Made by a program: the position numbers and the translations under genes. A stretch of DNA of 64,000 bases, taken from assembly GCF_964355755.1 (NCBI RefSeq), contig NC_092675.1, positions 17,929,312 to 17,993,311 on the forward strand, in the 5' to 3' direction. Shown here piece by piece: positions 23,101-52,910 of this stretch. The notes beneath the pieces were generated by a model, which had not been told where the DNA came from, searched no databases, and worked only from the letters and a program-made list of their open reading frames with translations. Within the stretch, counting starts at the first letter, position 1. Each line of letters opens with the position of its first letter. The stretch comes from Antedon mediterranea (taxonomy: Eukaryota > Echinodermata > Crinoidea > Comatulida > Antedonidae).

Positions 23101-23893
23101 GTGATTGGTGAATATGGCCACTTTCAAGTGGTGTTAATTTTGGTTCAATAGATTTAAATAACTCATAAACAACCCATTATTTATTTGTAAATTTCTCGAT
23201 CCAAAAAGGGATTGCACAATTTAACTCTCCCAACTGCAATATAATTCTCATGCTCTATCTCTTTTATCCCAACCTCTAAATAACAAAGTCTTTAAATTAT
23301 TTTTGGATCGTTTTTAGCTTCCATTTATGTGTGACTTTGTGTCAGACTGAGGAGGGAGTAGCTGATGAGTTTATTCAAGATGTCAAGAAATTGACAGCAG
23401 AAATAATGAAAGACCCAAAGAAGAAAGCAGATGGGGCTGTAAGTTAACAATACAGTATATCTTTTAAGCTTTGTCTACACTATCAAATTTTATGGAGAAA
23501 AAAAAATTACGATGCCATATCACTACCATATTTGGGCACATGACACCTTTTTTTGTTAAACTAGTTTGATAGTGTAGACAGAGCTTTAAATTGAGAGAAA
23601 AAAGATTCAAGATTTATACTACTAAAATATAAATTGTGTAGATTATGTGTATATTTACAGGGTTGCCACCTTTGACAGTGAATGAACTCACTTTTTCCTA
23701 CCCTTGGAATTGGCCTATATGCGAATAATAATCAAAGGAGTAACAGTGCATTTATTTGTCTTTATCCTAGGCTGCTATATATGGCATGTCTCAAAGCGTT
23801 CCAGATCGATCAATGGTGAGTGAAATTGCTCAAGTGTTCTTGGATTCCTGCTTTAGCACAGGACCACTAGCAACTAATGGAACCACCAACTAA
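11181..23893 (+). CDS. SGPL1: Sphingosine-1-phosphate lyase, copy B (15 exons)
   Basis: PLP-dependent ER lyase of sphingolipid breakdown, paralogue of copy A. Exons: 11181..11222, 13509..13656, 14093..14160, 16057..16204, 18485..18564, 19118..19246, 19594..19682, 20204..20312, 20676..20774, 21098..21244, 21736..21856, 22267..22384, 22724..22870, 23318..23438, 23771..23893. All have GT donors and AG acceptors and join in frame to 562 aa. A membrane segment ([20 protein letters not shown]) lies near residues 38-58. Catalytic features: [35 protein letters not shown], and TSISADTHK with the Schiff-base Lys at residue 353. The conserved [10 protein letters not shown] and C-terminal [13 protein letters not shown] are present. 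This copy is closer to the family consensus than copy A. Only exons 1, 4 and 15 differ in length from copy A. Confidence 0.95.
11591..12371. mobile_element. Mutator-like non-autonomous element 1 (long TIRs, 9-bp TSD)
   Basis: A 781-bp element with about 80-bp terminal inverted repeats. It begins CGCCGTGGTTAGGATTCCGG and ends with the complement, CCGGAATCCTAACCACGGCG. It is flanked on both sides by the 9-bp repeat TAAAATTGT (11582-11590 and 12372-12380). Long TIRs with a 9-bp target duplication are the hallmark of Mutator (MULE) elements. No transposase is encoded. It lies in intron 1 of SGPL1 copy B. Confidence 0.85.
12381..13123. mobile_element. Mutator-like non-autonomous element 2 (long TIRs, shared TSD)
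   Basis: A 743-bp element with about 145-bp terminal inverted repeats, beginning CGCTGTGGCTAAAGATACGG and ending CCGTATCTTTAGCCACGGCG. It starts directly after the TSD copy that closes element 1; on its right is TAAAATTAT, one mismatch from TAAAATTGT. The outermost bases resemble those of element 1 but the inner TIR sequence is different, so it is a distinct family member. No transposase is encoded. Confidence 0.85.
14551..15959 (+). mobile_element. Helitron-like element, interrupted by a nested foldback
   Basis: It begins near CCTCCGCCAAGGAGG. Its right end has a small hairpin (CACTC-TCG-GAGTG), a short spacer, then CTAG at 15956-15959 followed by T. A hairpin followed by CTRR and insertion next to T is the Helitron 3'-end signature. 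The exact 5' end (expected TC after A) is uncertain. No Rep/helicase gene is present. It lies in intron 3 of SGPL1 copy B, with a separate inverted-repeat element at 15014-15704 inside it. Confidence 0.45.
15014..15704. mobile_element. Inverted-repeat element nested in the Helitron-like element
   Basis: The ends are inverted copies: CGTACTGACGCAGGTATAAG on the left, and a complement ending CCCGCGTCAGTACG on the right. Inside, the word GGGCTTATACCCG recurs several times. Degraded similar words occur near 8990-9240 in SGPL1 copy A. No transposase is seen. The class is unknown. Confidence 0.6.
16339..16708. repeat. Dispersed repeat, copy 2
   Basis: Second copy of the repeat at 10004-10380, in intron 4 of SGPL1 copy B, with a few short indels (a missing segment after TTTTCACACAG). 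It lies directly upstream of the 66-bp minisatellite. Confidence 0.8.
16891..17983. repeat. 66-bp minisatellite, about 16.5 copies, with a dimer pattern
   Basis: The unit begins AATGTTTGTCTTTAGTGTAA, continues AGCCTAGATTAAGATATCAG, and ends with CGAAAACATGTCCTAGGCTG and AGTTG. Later units alternate at the GAGTT/GGGTT position, giving a 132-bp higher-order repeat. It lies in intron 4 of SGPL1 copy B. Confidence 0.95.
18290..18432 (-). mobile_element. Terminal piece of a hAT-like DNA transposon
   Basis: On the minus strand the end reads CAGGGGCGGATCCAGGATCT. CAGGGGCGGATCCAGGA is a widespread DNA-transposon terminus in animal genomes. The opposite end is not recognised, so this is probably a truncated copy. 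Confidence 0.5.
18671..18953 (-). repeat. SINE-like element with a tRNA(Leu/Ser)-like head
   Basis: On the minus strand it starts near AAGTGGTCGAGCGGTTAAGG, a class II tRNA A-box region. About 50 bases on is GGGTTCAAGGTTCC, a B-box with an inserted base. The rest is non-tRNA body. It sits in intron 5 of SGPL1 copy B. Confidence 0.6.
19931..20178 (+). repeat. tRNA-derived SINE inside a terminal stem, with LINE-like tail
   Basis: It starts GAGTGGAGTTGTGGCTTGGT, with an A-box-like segment and a B-box (GGGTTCAAGTCTC) about 40 bases on. The 115-bp head is closed by the complement ACAACTCCACTC. After that comes a tail with CACCCTCATTAAATATGGTT, as in CR1/L2-like LINE tails. It lies in intron 7 of SGPL1 copy B. 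Confidence 0.65.
21580..21673 (-). repeat. Second copy of the tRNA-like element, head only
   Basis: On the minus strand: AGTGGAGTTGTGGCTTGGTG, then AAAGGGTCATGTCAG, CAGGATTTTTTCTAA, and the closing complement ending AACTCCACTC. It corresponds to the 115-bp head of the copy at 19931 but lacks the LINE-like tail. Intron 10 of SGPL1 copy B. Confidence 0.65.
23463..23590. mobile_element. MITE family M1, copy 1
   Basis: Inverted ends: TTAAGCTTTGTCTACACTAT on the left, and a right end whose complement reads TTAAAGCTCTGTCTACACTA. The interior carries ATGCCATATCACTACCATAT. It lies in the last-but-one intron of SGPL1 copy B. Confidence 0.75.
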
Positions 23894-23938
23894 AAGAATT
23901 ATAGCTGTGGTGAGAGTAGCTATCATTTCATGATTAGT

Positions 23939-24037
23939 TACACTATCAAACTCAATATGAAAAAAAAATGTGCCCATATATAGACATGATGAGGTAATTT
24001 TTGTCAAACTAGTTTGATAGTGTATACAGAGCTTTAA
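23939..24037. mobile_element. MITE family M1, copy 2 (left end truncated)
   Basis: Right end AGTTTGATAGTGTATACAGA then GCTTTAAA matches copy 1. The left side starts inside the inverted repeat at CACTATCAAACT. It carries the ATGTGCCCATATATAGACAT family word. It is just downstream of the SGPL1 copy B stop codon, likely in its 3' UTR. Confidence 0.65.
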
Positions 24038-24566
24038 ATGGGTTATATGGACTTCTTTAACCCCCTCTTCCTTTATTTTAATGTATTTTATGTTCTCAAA
24101 AAATATCCAAAGTAAACTTATTTAGCTCGAATTGTGAACTAATTTAGTTGAGTATTATGCAATGAAACTATTAGCAAGATTTTATTTTGGAACGGGAGAC
24201 AAAGATGAAATTAATGGAATAGTCTTATACAATATGCATGCGCAAAGTAATATTTTTGTCCTGAAGCAAAAGCTCATTATTAGCTTACATACACCATTTT
24301 TAAAATGCGGAATTGTTAAACGCCGTATTGTATTGTTTCTTTATTTATGTTCTCTTTTTAGAAAGCGATAACAATGCAAGTATTGCGCAATCAATGCAAA
24401 TTTAATTTTTAGACTTATGATTGGATAGAATATTAGATAGTACAGTATATAGAATTAGATATGTATATGTTATATGGTAGTTATCACAGTTTGATTGCAC
24501 TGTATTTGTAGTTTAATCTTGTTTTAAAATGATATTATGTTGTTTACGGTAATTCTCTGTCATAGG

Positions 24567-25053
24567 CTTCTTTCACACCAAAACTCAAGAGACACCCCGG
24601 GGTTTATGACCATTCAAAACATTGAGAAACTCCGGAGATACCCCTTTCACACCAACCTAGCAACACCAGGGTTTATAAAATGAAATTGTTAATGTCGCCC
24701 TCTATTTTGTTTGTTTACATAGCGATGATCATTAGAATCATTTTAATTAATAATATTTTTAATTTAATAATTACTTTCAAAAGTCTCAGAAGTAATATAA
24801 TGTTTTATTGATACTACTTATTATTTTCTAGACCCTCTATATATTTTGTACAAATATTTAAAGTTTTTTGAAATAAAACTAAAGCAATGAGTGATCGTAT
24901 GAGGATGACCTTTTGACCTAAAACTCCGGAGCATTGATGTTGGTACCTTTCACACCAAAACACCGGGGTGTCCCCGCAATTCGCTCTCCGGAGAATGTTC
25001 AGCTGTTCAACCCCGCAGTTTTAAACTCCGGAGTCGCTTTTGGTGTGAAAAGG
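24567..25053. mobile_element. Foldback/MITE-like element with CCGGAG-rich ends
   Basis: The left end CTTTCACACCAAAACTC and the right end TTTTGGTGTGAAAAGGG are inverted copies. Related words (CTTTCACACCAA, CTCCGGAG) recur inside in both orientations. About 490 bp, no coding capacity. Class unknown. Confidence 0.6.
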
Positions 25054-25104
25054 GTATCTTATACCAAGAATGGTATCAAGAGTAGAGTGCATCCAAGAAT
25101 TGAA

Positions 25105-25303
25105 ATTAAAATGTACTAAATGTCTAATAAAGCCATATCTTATCTCAACGACCATTGTAGAAGTTGGGGAAAACAGCCCTCTCTTGAATTTACTCTCCAT
25201 GATTTAAATTTAAATGTACTAAATGTCCAATAAAGCCATATCTTATCTCAACGACCATTGTAGAAGTTGGCCCCCTCTCTTGAATTCACTCTCAATGATT
25301 TAA
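25105..25303. repeat. Tandem duplication of ~100 bp
   Basis: TGTCTAATAAAGCCATATCT and the following bases, including CAACGACCATTGTAGAAGTT and CCCTCTCTTGAATT, occur twice about 100 bp apart with few differences. Both copies contain AATAAAG. Confidence 0.85.
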
Positions 25304-26340
25304 AAATCAAAGACAGTCATGGCACCTTCTTGAGCAACCAGAAGGCTTCTTATCATATTATCTCCTATAGCATGAAGTAAATGATTAAAATACACTACCG
25401 TTCTTGAATTTAAACTCTAAATAACCAAAAACCAACACTGTCATGCGAGTTCCAAAATGCTAAACTTCCAAACTTGTTTGTAGCTTTCCAAATTTTAATG
25501 ACTGCCCTGATCCTTCCTATACAGAGCAATACTAAACCATTTTAATGCAAACTGTGGTAACTAAACTAAACTATTTGTACTGTTAAATTAAGGTGTTTTG
25601 CACGTCTAGTTCTGTTTATGTATTTATTACAAAATATATAGTATATGTGATATTAATTTGGTTATATGCAGGTCTTGTGTAATGATAATGATAATAGGTA
25701 TATATATTATATAAATACAGTATAATGTAAATATTCAAAGACGCTAGTTTTAACTAACATTTTAATGCACTACAGGCTGTTTCATGATGAGAGTACCACA
25801 ATCTTCATGTGATTGGCTCTAAATGTTAAATAAAAACAAACATTACTCACTGTATTAGAGAGAAAAAATGTTTATCTTTTGGTTAGTTTGGGAGGAGAAT
25901 ACATAATGAATTTGATTGAATTAGAGTGTTCCGTTTTATAAAATTCAATACAGTAGTTGCTTGAATGCGAGAGTGCAGAATATGTGTGTATAATAAATGT
26001 GAAAGTGAAAAAAAAAATGTGTTTTTGTCTGTATGGTCAAGTCATTCTGGTATTGTAAGATTCACATTAAAATGTAACAGATGTAAGACCCACTTAAATT
26101 TAAAGAGTAAGGTTGAAGCAATAAAAATACAGTTATATAATTATGCGCCATGTTACATATATTTTATCTCCAGCCTCCTAGAAATATTACGACGCACTGA
26201 CCTCTCTAGGATATCACATGGGCTTCTTTCAGTTATCCACTTATTTCAAAAGTTCATTGTTCATTATAAAGTTCACTAGGCCCTTTAATCTGAGAAGTGT
26301 GCAGTCTTTGAATCAATCCCAGTACGAATCGAACTCGGTC

Positions 26341-26497
26341 TAAAGCTGTCTACACTACTAGTTGACAAAAAAGTGTGATGTGCCCAAATATGGTAGTGAT
26401 ATGCCCATATATGGTAGTGATATGACAACATGTCCATATATGAGCACATCACATTTTGTTGTCACATAAAGTTTGATAGTGTCGACAGAGCTTTAAA
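26341..26497. mobile_element. MITE family M1, copy 3
   Basis: Left end TAAAGCTGTCTACACTACTA and right end AGTTTGATAGTGTCGACAGA then GCTTTAAA. The interior has repeats of ATGCCCATATATGGTAGTGA. Confidence 0.7.
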
Positions 26498-27031
26498 CGA
26501 CTCACCAACTCGCTTGATATGACAAACCTACACATTTACTACAAAACAACAAACATAATCAAAAGACCTGAAATGAATTTCTGTTATTAATTTTATTGAT
26601 GCATGATTTATTGATTATAATGCAGCTTAAGTTTAAGTGCAATAAACTAAAACTAACATAAATGAATGACTTAAAAAATCTTAAATTAAAATTAGCAACA
26701 AAAACATAATAATAGAATCAGTTTGTTTCTTGATAATAAAAATACTAAATGTCTTTAGATAATAATTGTCAAGTATTATCAATAGATATTCATTATAATT
26801 ACATACAAAATGCATGTGTACCTGGAAGTATGTACAGTATATATTGTGTATTGAAAAACCTATAATATACATATTACTTAATAAGATCTTTGTTTCTTTC
26901 ATTCTCAGTAAAATTTAACAGTTTTATTTCTCAATTCTTTAAAATATAACTTCATACAAAAACAACTAGCTACACTTTGAACATACACTGCAAACCATAT
27001 TAAAGGAAATTTAATTTCGCATTCTCTTTAT

Positions 27032-27301
27032 TTACGAGTCATCTAAAAGGAGGATTTCTTTTTCTACCAAAGTATGAAGCCAATCGCCATGAAAACATGA
27101 CAATTCTGTCAAGTTTGGATAGCTAATTGGACCAGAGCAGCACCAACATATCTTGGTCTGCTTTGCCATATGGATCATGCACCAACAACTTGTACAAATT
27201 TTTCTGATACAGTATAAAAGCATGGTAGGTTTGAATATTGAGCTATCCATGCCATTTGAATTTAGGATCCTGCCTAAATTTTTGTTATTGCATGATAGCA
27301 A
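27032..27301 (-). other. Unrecognised cysteine-containing open frame
   Basis: 89 codons. The last 57 carry closely spaced cysteines (CTSCWC, then ICWCCSG) and end ELSCFHGDWLHTLVEKEILL plus a few residues before TAA. The stop overlaps AATAAA. A splice-acceptor-like tract, TTTTATACTGTATCAG, precedes the cysteine part and would open it in phase 2. I do not recognise the family. It may be a last exon, a pseudogene piece or chance. Confidence 0.25.
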
Positions 27302-29185
27302 ATTATTCTGGCCAAAACAATAGTTAAATCATTTGTGTGTTTATTGTGAATAAAATTTAATACTAGAAAGCATGTACTAGAAAAAGAGTGCCTTAAAACG
27401 TCTACTCCACATGATCGGACTTCATTCAGAAGAGAGGAAATATAGTTACAGATTTCCTGAATGAATGATAGGCTTGGTTAAATATCTTATTTGAAGAAAA
27501 AAAAGAAAATTAATATTTATTAGTGCCTCCCTGAGCTTTTATGCGATTTAAAATAAAAATGATAAATTATTTTTCCTTTAAAAAATACTGTACAAGTTAT
27601 TAAAAACACAATTGGCAACATTTGATTTTTGACAATCATCATTAAAATAGTTTATCTAAAATTTTAAAGTTAAAATTACAACAACAAAAAACAATTTTAT
27701 TAGGAAAAATATACAATGTAGCACACAATTTAAATATGGTAATTCAAAATGAATACCATATCAAATATATACAAACATGAATCTAACATACTACATTTCC
27801 TAACAAAGGCACAGAGTATAATAAAAGATGCAGAGGAGTCAAGAGTTTGTTAGGAGTGAGTAGATGCCTGGAATTCCAATAAAAGTCAAAGGTCATTAAT
27901 ATATAAAGTAGGAATGAGGCTGCTTGTCAACAAGTTTGCATTTGTTTGGTACCATATGTGACCATCATAGGTTGATTCACAGTTCTCCAAGTCTGTCATA
28001 ACAGACTCCTCAAATATTAGTAGGCCTATTGCAATACATTCTAATTTGTGCAGGTATAATGTAACACAGAACATAATTGGTCAGAAGGAGAATATTTCCA
28101 TGTTAAAGTACAACCAGCCAACTGATAGGCTCCCATCTTTTCAGCATATTAACATCCCAAAATCAACAACATATTATCATACTGTGAACAGAAATGGTAT
28201 AAGTTCATTTATATCTGTACAGTAAATTACTGATGAATTTATATCTTTATGGTATATATAATCACAATGTTTATAGTGATTCATAGAGTGTACACTATAA
28301 ACATGACTTTTGTTAAAAACGGGTACTGTAATGTTGTAAAATATAAATAATCAATTTGACAGCAGTGAATGCAATTACTACATGGCAGCAGGATGTACAG
28401 TATAATCAACATTTATACATTCATCAATTTTATAATTTCAAAAAGTTATTAAAATAGTTCACTCAGATGTCAAATGAAACTATTAATGTAAATTTGAAAT
28501 GGTTAGTGTACTATACTTTATTACTATGGTAACAATTTGAATGGCTTAGGGAAATACTAAATTAAAATATTCAAATGGCAAACACAGGTAAGCCTACTGT
28601 CACAGTGTCAGTAAATGTTGATGTAATATTATTGTTCAAATAAGATGTTCTGTTGTAAATAACAACATTGGAATATAAAATCCTAGCACTTGTTTTTAAT
28701 ATCAGCGAGAACATTTTAAATATACTAATTAGGGAAAATGAACTCTGACCCCCTGCATCCTTCCTCCATAGCAACAACAGCTTATTCTATATTAAGAAAC
28801 ACATCATATCATCATATTGCTCATTAATCAAAAACATTAGGGAAGTTCTACATTAACACTTTTTTCATCAATTTAAAACTTGAACATAAACAAACCTACT
28901 TGATATATAACAGTGTTAATTATTAAAGGAAGACATTTTCAGTCTATATTTGTATACGCTTAAAGCTATTGACTGCAATAAGCCTAGACAGAAGGCTATG
29001 CTTTGGCCTATATGCTATACATACCATATATGGTAATGCTTTGAAATATTAAATAACTACTATGTATATATTATGTAAATGATATTTTATACATCAAGCA
29101 GCATGAATAATGAGATGTCATTTAAGAAAATTAATTTTTAAAATACTTTGACAATATTTTATAATCAATTAAGTAAATCAAATAA

Positions 29186-29187
<2 letters not shown>

Positions 29188-29234
<47 letters not shown>
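29188..29234. repeat. (AT)n microsatellite
   Basis: About 47 bp of uninterrupted TA dinucleotides. Confidence 0.98.
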
Positions 29235-29237
<3 letters not shown>

Positions 29238-30394
29238 TTTTTTATGTAAACTTTTATCTAATAATGATAATATAAATACACATGCATACAGAATGATGGC
29301 AAATTCAATTAATGTTGTTCCCTAGATTTCCAAACAATATATGTAAACATTGAATTAATGTTTGTAATGTCAAACATCCTAAATATAGGATGCAATCTGT
29401 CAAATGCATATGATTTATCATTCAGAATTTGTTTCTGATAATTACATCATATGTTACTGCATAAAATACTACATTTTATTTTAGAGTTAAATTAAACACT
29501 GTATTGTATGGCCACAATGTGATAATTAATTTTGGAGATTTGTCTCACAATAGATCCAAATTAGGTATTTTACACAGAAATGTTTGTGTTTTGTAAAAGG
29601 TCAGCTGAACTAGTAAATGTAGGTTACCTGCTAAATATTACAATTACAGGGTACGTAATAATGTTTTGGTATGTTTTGATCGTCCTCAGGAATGAGGACG
29701 ATCAAAACATATTGATCGAAACGTCGAGAAACTCAACAGTTCTTTTCAGAACTAATGTATGTGATGTACCGCAAACTTTATATCAACATTTGATTTCGCC
29801 ATGCAAACCTTCAAGTTTTAGTTAAAAACCCTCCCTATATCTTTCATTGTATCTGGTGGATTACATGGGTAACATACTCTGGATATCCAAGTGCACTATA
29901 TGTGACATTATAACTAAGATTTAGCCTCTGAAAAAGATGGTCTGAGCAATTGTTGTAATACCAAAGAAAATGGAAATTACATGGAAACAAACTATTGAGA
30001 TTTACTAAAACATATTGAAAATTAGGTTAATTTCCCTCATATTTTAAACTCAATTTTACACTTTACAGAATAAACCACCATACAAATATTGTTTTCCTAT
30101 AAATCCATATTATGACATTAGCACATGTTCTGAAAACTATGATAACATTATAATTAAAATACATCTAGTTTGCATAGTTTAAACTTTGGTTTCTTTAGGC
30201 TGTTATGTGACAGAGATCTTATGAGAACCTCTGTGCTGTTATGAGACAAACATACCTCACAACAATACTTAATATATATGATACTTATTTCTCTAATTTC
30301 TTATCAAGCTAAAATAAACATAAATGATCACATAAAAGATGTTATTTTGTTTTCTAATATACACAGCAAGCAATAACATCTTCGAAAGATTGTG

Positions 30395-30885
30395 TAGTGT
30401 TGAGATAGCAAACAATATAAATTACATGTATTATGTAATCTATAAACAAAACAATGTTGTATACAATAATGTAGTGTTGTGATAATAAACAATAAATTAC
30501 AAACATTATATAATCAAACAACGAAAAATAATCGTGTTGTTTAAAATAATGTAGTGTTGTGAAAGTAAACAACAAGTACAAGCATTATGTAATCTATAAA
30601 CAAAAATAATCAGTGTTGTTTAAAATAATGTAGTGTTGTGAAAGTAAACAACAAGTACAAGCATTATGTAATCTATAAACAAAAATAATCGTGTTGTTTA
30701 AAATAATGTAGTGTTGTGAAAGTAAACAACAAGTACAAGCATTATGTAATCTATAAACAAAAATAATCAGTGTTGTTAAAAATATTAAAAATGTAGCATT
30801 TAAAAAAAAACAAATAAATGAACAACACAAATTATAAGCATTAATAATATGTAAATCTACAAACAAATAATCAGTGTTATGAATT
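30395..30885. repeat. 78-bp minisatellite, about 5-6 copies
   Basis: The unit contains AATGTAGTGTTGTGAAAGTA, AACAACAAGTACAAGCATTA and TGTAATCTATAAACAAAAAT. The word TGTAATC recurs at 30589, 30667 and 30745, giving an exact 78-bp period; outer copies are degraded. Minus-strand open frames here arise only from the repetition. Confidence 0.9.
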
Positions 30886-32904
30886 TTATCTTCAAAAAAA
30901 GTTTGAAATCAAAATCAGATTTGCTAAAATGCAAGGAAAATACATCAAATTTCATTTTATTCAACTAAAAAAATATGGAAAGTGTAAAATATGTTATAAA
31001 AATCAAGGTTACAAACGTATATAATATGAATACATCACTTGTTGATATTATATATATTATAGGAAGTATTTAGTACAAGTTTCGTCTAAGATACAGTGTT
31101 TATTCACAAAAAAACATTATAATACTCATAGCTAGGAAGCAGTTAAGTTTGTTAATTAATTTATACTATTGCTGTATACATAATTAGTTTCTTTTCCAAA
31201 TCCAAATTATGATGAACGTCAAAATACATAATAATCCAAACAGTAAGTTAAATCATTTTTGTTAAGCTACCCCATCTTGCAAGGGCAAGGATACACTTTA
31301 TCTTAAATCTAACTACAAAAACATATCTACAATTTATTAAAATGTTCCATTATTACAACGTTAAAATCTACAAATATTAGTATCAATAATATTATCAATA
31401 TTTATATTATATTCTTTATGCAATTAAAATAGTACATTATGACTACCTAGGTATATACACATCAAAAGACTAGTTGTTAAATAAACTCCAATATCGGTGC
31501 GTCCTCTATTCTATAAAAAGTGTTTACATACATACGCACATGACTTAAATCTTATGGAAATACCTTGAGAAATGTGAAAGGCATTCTCATAGACTCAACC
31601 TACTTAAACAAAATAAAACCATATACACACAAAATTGTTTTATAAATAAGCAAACGAGAGAGGTGGTGGTACTATTTTGCTGTGCAATTTAGTTCCACAC
31701 ACTCTTTTTTATCTGTTACAAGATTTATAATATATAAATAGTTAAAACCTTTTATATTATATAAGTTCAATATATAAACATTGCTGCTCCTCGTAAATCT
31801 AAAAATAAATGGACCATTGGCTGAGTTCTGATAATTTGCATAAGTATTTCTTTTTTAAATATGTTCATACTATATTGAATAAATTCATTAATTCCTGACT
31901 TATATATTCAAAGTAAAAATACATAAAAATTAAAGTTGATAATTTACACCCAAAACATTTTAAAAACTGAAAGTGACTGATACTGTAATAGTAATTTTAT
32001 AATTTAACAGTGTAAGAAAGTTTCAATTTTCACAACAACCAATATCTGTGACTGGGTTTTAGAGAAACACAAAATGAGTGAACGCATGATTCTCAAATAG
32101 ATACAGTAGTAGTGCATCCGTACATACTACAAAATTCTCCCGTGTGAGTTATACATTTAACTCGAAATTAAAGAGTTTGAATTATACAGTACAGAATCTT
32201 GTGATCACCTTTTCTTAGTTCTGGCCGTAGCAACTGAGTTAGATAAAACGAAAAAGTTGTCTTGGTTTATTGAGAATAATCAAACCATTTTTAAGTGGAA
32301 TATCTCAAACTTCTTTTCTATTTACCAATACTACTTTTTTTTAGCAATACTTTAAACAATGCTTTTAAAATCTGGAATTGTGAAAAGTATAATACACATC
32401 AAACAACTGGCAAAATGTTTCTGATAAAAAAAACATAAATTAAATAAATAGAAAACCAAATAAAGTACCTGTATACAGTTGTAATAGCACCTTGAAATCA
32501 ACTTGTTTTTCACAAAAATAAATACTAAAATACAAATCTTCCCATCAAACCAGTACTACAGAAACTTTCACTAACATACGACCAAAACAGGCCAATTTCT
32601 GTAGTTGTATTATAACCTACAAGGAAAGTGAATAACTTTTGTTTACAATGAAGATTGGTGGAATGCAGTCTAATCTATTGATAACAGGTACACATAAACA
32701 ACTTTCTTTTTCATGACAAATTCTGAATTGAGTTATAAAACAACCATGCTTAAAAACACATCACATACATCAAGCCAAAATTCTATTCATCCTTTTCTGC
32801 ATTTTTTTTGCAATAAGCGGAAGCACCTTTAAAGTTAAAACTAGACACATTTAAGTATACACGTTGAATAACAATTCGAAACAGAGCAGCTGAACTTGGT
32901 GAGA

Positions 32905-51296
<18,392 letters not shown>

Positions 51297-52365
51297 TTTC
51301 TGCGGATAACTTTATTAAAAAATCAAAACATAAGTCGGAAGCGTCTACGCACTGTACACAAAATGTTTAACAAGTTTGCGTGTTGGGTAGGAAGAAACGC
51401 TTGACAGGTGTCAAATAAACTATGAAGGCGGGGTTAATTTCCAGATTAACCAATCAAATGTACAAGTAATTATGCTAATACAGACGACGTCACCAGAGAG
51501 TTTGTAAGACGAGATTTCGGATAACTCAAATAAACATTTTACCATTTGTTTATTCCAAAATCTTGCATGAACAGCGTTGATTTACATGTAAATCGATATT
51601 TTCAGTTATTGTTTATTTGCTATTAAACATTGGCCTTTTGGAGGATGTGTACAACATTAACAGGATATACTGAAGCGTGTGTGATAAGAACCTCCATTAA
51701 ACTGGCCATGACCAAAACTTATGACAGATACTGTAAACATGGATCTTTACTTCCATCAGACACGATCATTGTTTAAATTTGTTTAAAGGAAACATTTATG
51801 ATAAAAACATATATTACATTAAAACGTAAACGATGTAAACTGGAACACAATTGCTTTACAATATCAATCCTAGGTGCTTTAGACATGGAATAAAAAATTA
51901 GTAAAATTACCACTCCATGGATTTTGAGAGAATGGGGGTATAAACATAGTTGCTGTTGTATGAAAATGGTAAGCTAGTGAAAATCATGGTTTGCAGATTT
52001 TACAAGATGAATTGAGATCTTTCTAGACACCAGATGCATTGATGCTTTACCAGAGGATACATATATCAATACAATAAATGAGTGTACCATGTACCAAACA
52101 GACCAATATTATAAACCATGGTTATGTTCTTGTTGGTTTATTTTATTGATTGCTGCATAAACCGTTTTTATAAGAAAGCCAAGAACATAAAAGAATATAA
52201 GCTGGAATTATTTAAAATCAAGATTTTATATATTATAATATTTGACAAAAACAAAATTACGAGAAAACAAATTATATATTAGATAAATCATGAAAGATTC
52301 CACCGAACTAAAATAACAATAGTGAGGCATTTAATGAATAGGCAAACTGCCTTAAAATGTGACAT

Positions 52366-52392
52366 GTTTCGAGAAACTATTCTCATCATCAG
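52366..52392 (-). ncRNA. Hammerhead-ribozyme-like core (Penelope-type relic)
   Basis: On the minus strand: CTGATGA, then a hairpin GAGAA-TAGT-TTCTC after one extra T, then GAAAC and ATGTC. CUGAUGA and GAAA flanking a stem are the conserved hammerhead core, known from Penelope-like retroelement ends. Stem I and stem III are not convincing, so it is probably degenerate. A perfect 10-bp hairpin (CAGGGAGTTG with its complement) lies about 50 bases upstream on this strand. Confidence 0.35.
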
Positions 52393-52910
52393 AACAGAAA
52401 ACAATGCCCAGAGTACTTGTATCAGGGAGTTGTAAGCAACTCCCTGCTTAAATAATAATGATAATTTATTTGGAGATAACACTTTTACAACAGTTGCACT
52501 CGACAAAATGGAAGGTGCATCCAAAAGAAAACAACAATTACAATAAAAAGTCGATGTAGGTCAACATGTCAAAACAATTCACCTACAGTAACTACAATAC
52601 CATTGATAATAATCACAACAGCAGCAGGAAACCCACTGACACCTAAAAATACAAAATTACAAGAAATAAACATATAGAATAGGTAAGAAACTGTACAATA
52701 TAAATGAATTGGGCAACAACAATGTAGACCTAACACTATAATGAGATAGATACCAATCATTTAGTTTGATTGATATGAACAATACTCGCCTAGAACAATA
52801 CATCTGTGTGCCCATGCTCTTTTAACATAGTGCTTACAGTAACGATCAAAGACATTTGATATGGAATCAACGTCATACATATAATGTTAGTAGTTATCAG
52901 TTCCACCTAC

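Noticed and set aside
30354-30866. Hydrophobic minus-strand open frames
   Set aside because: Products of the AT-rich 78-bp repeat array; the same peptide recurs per unit.
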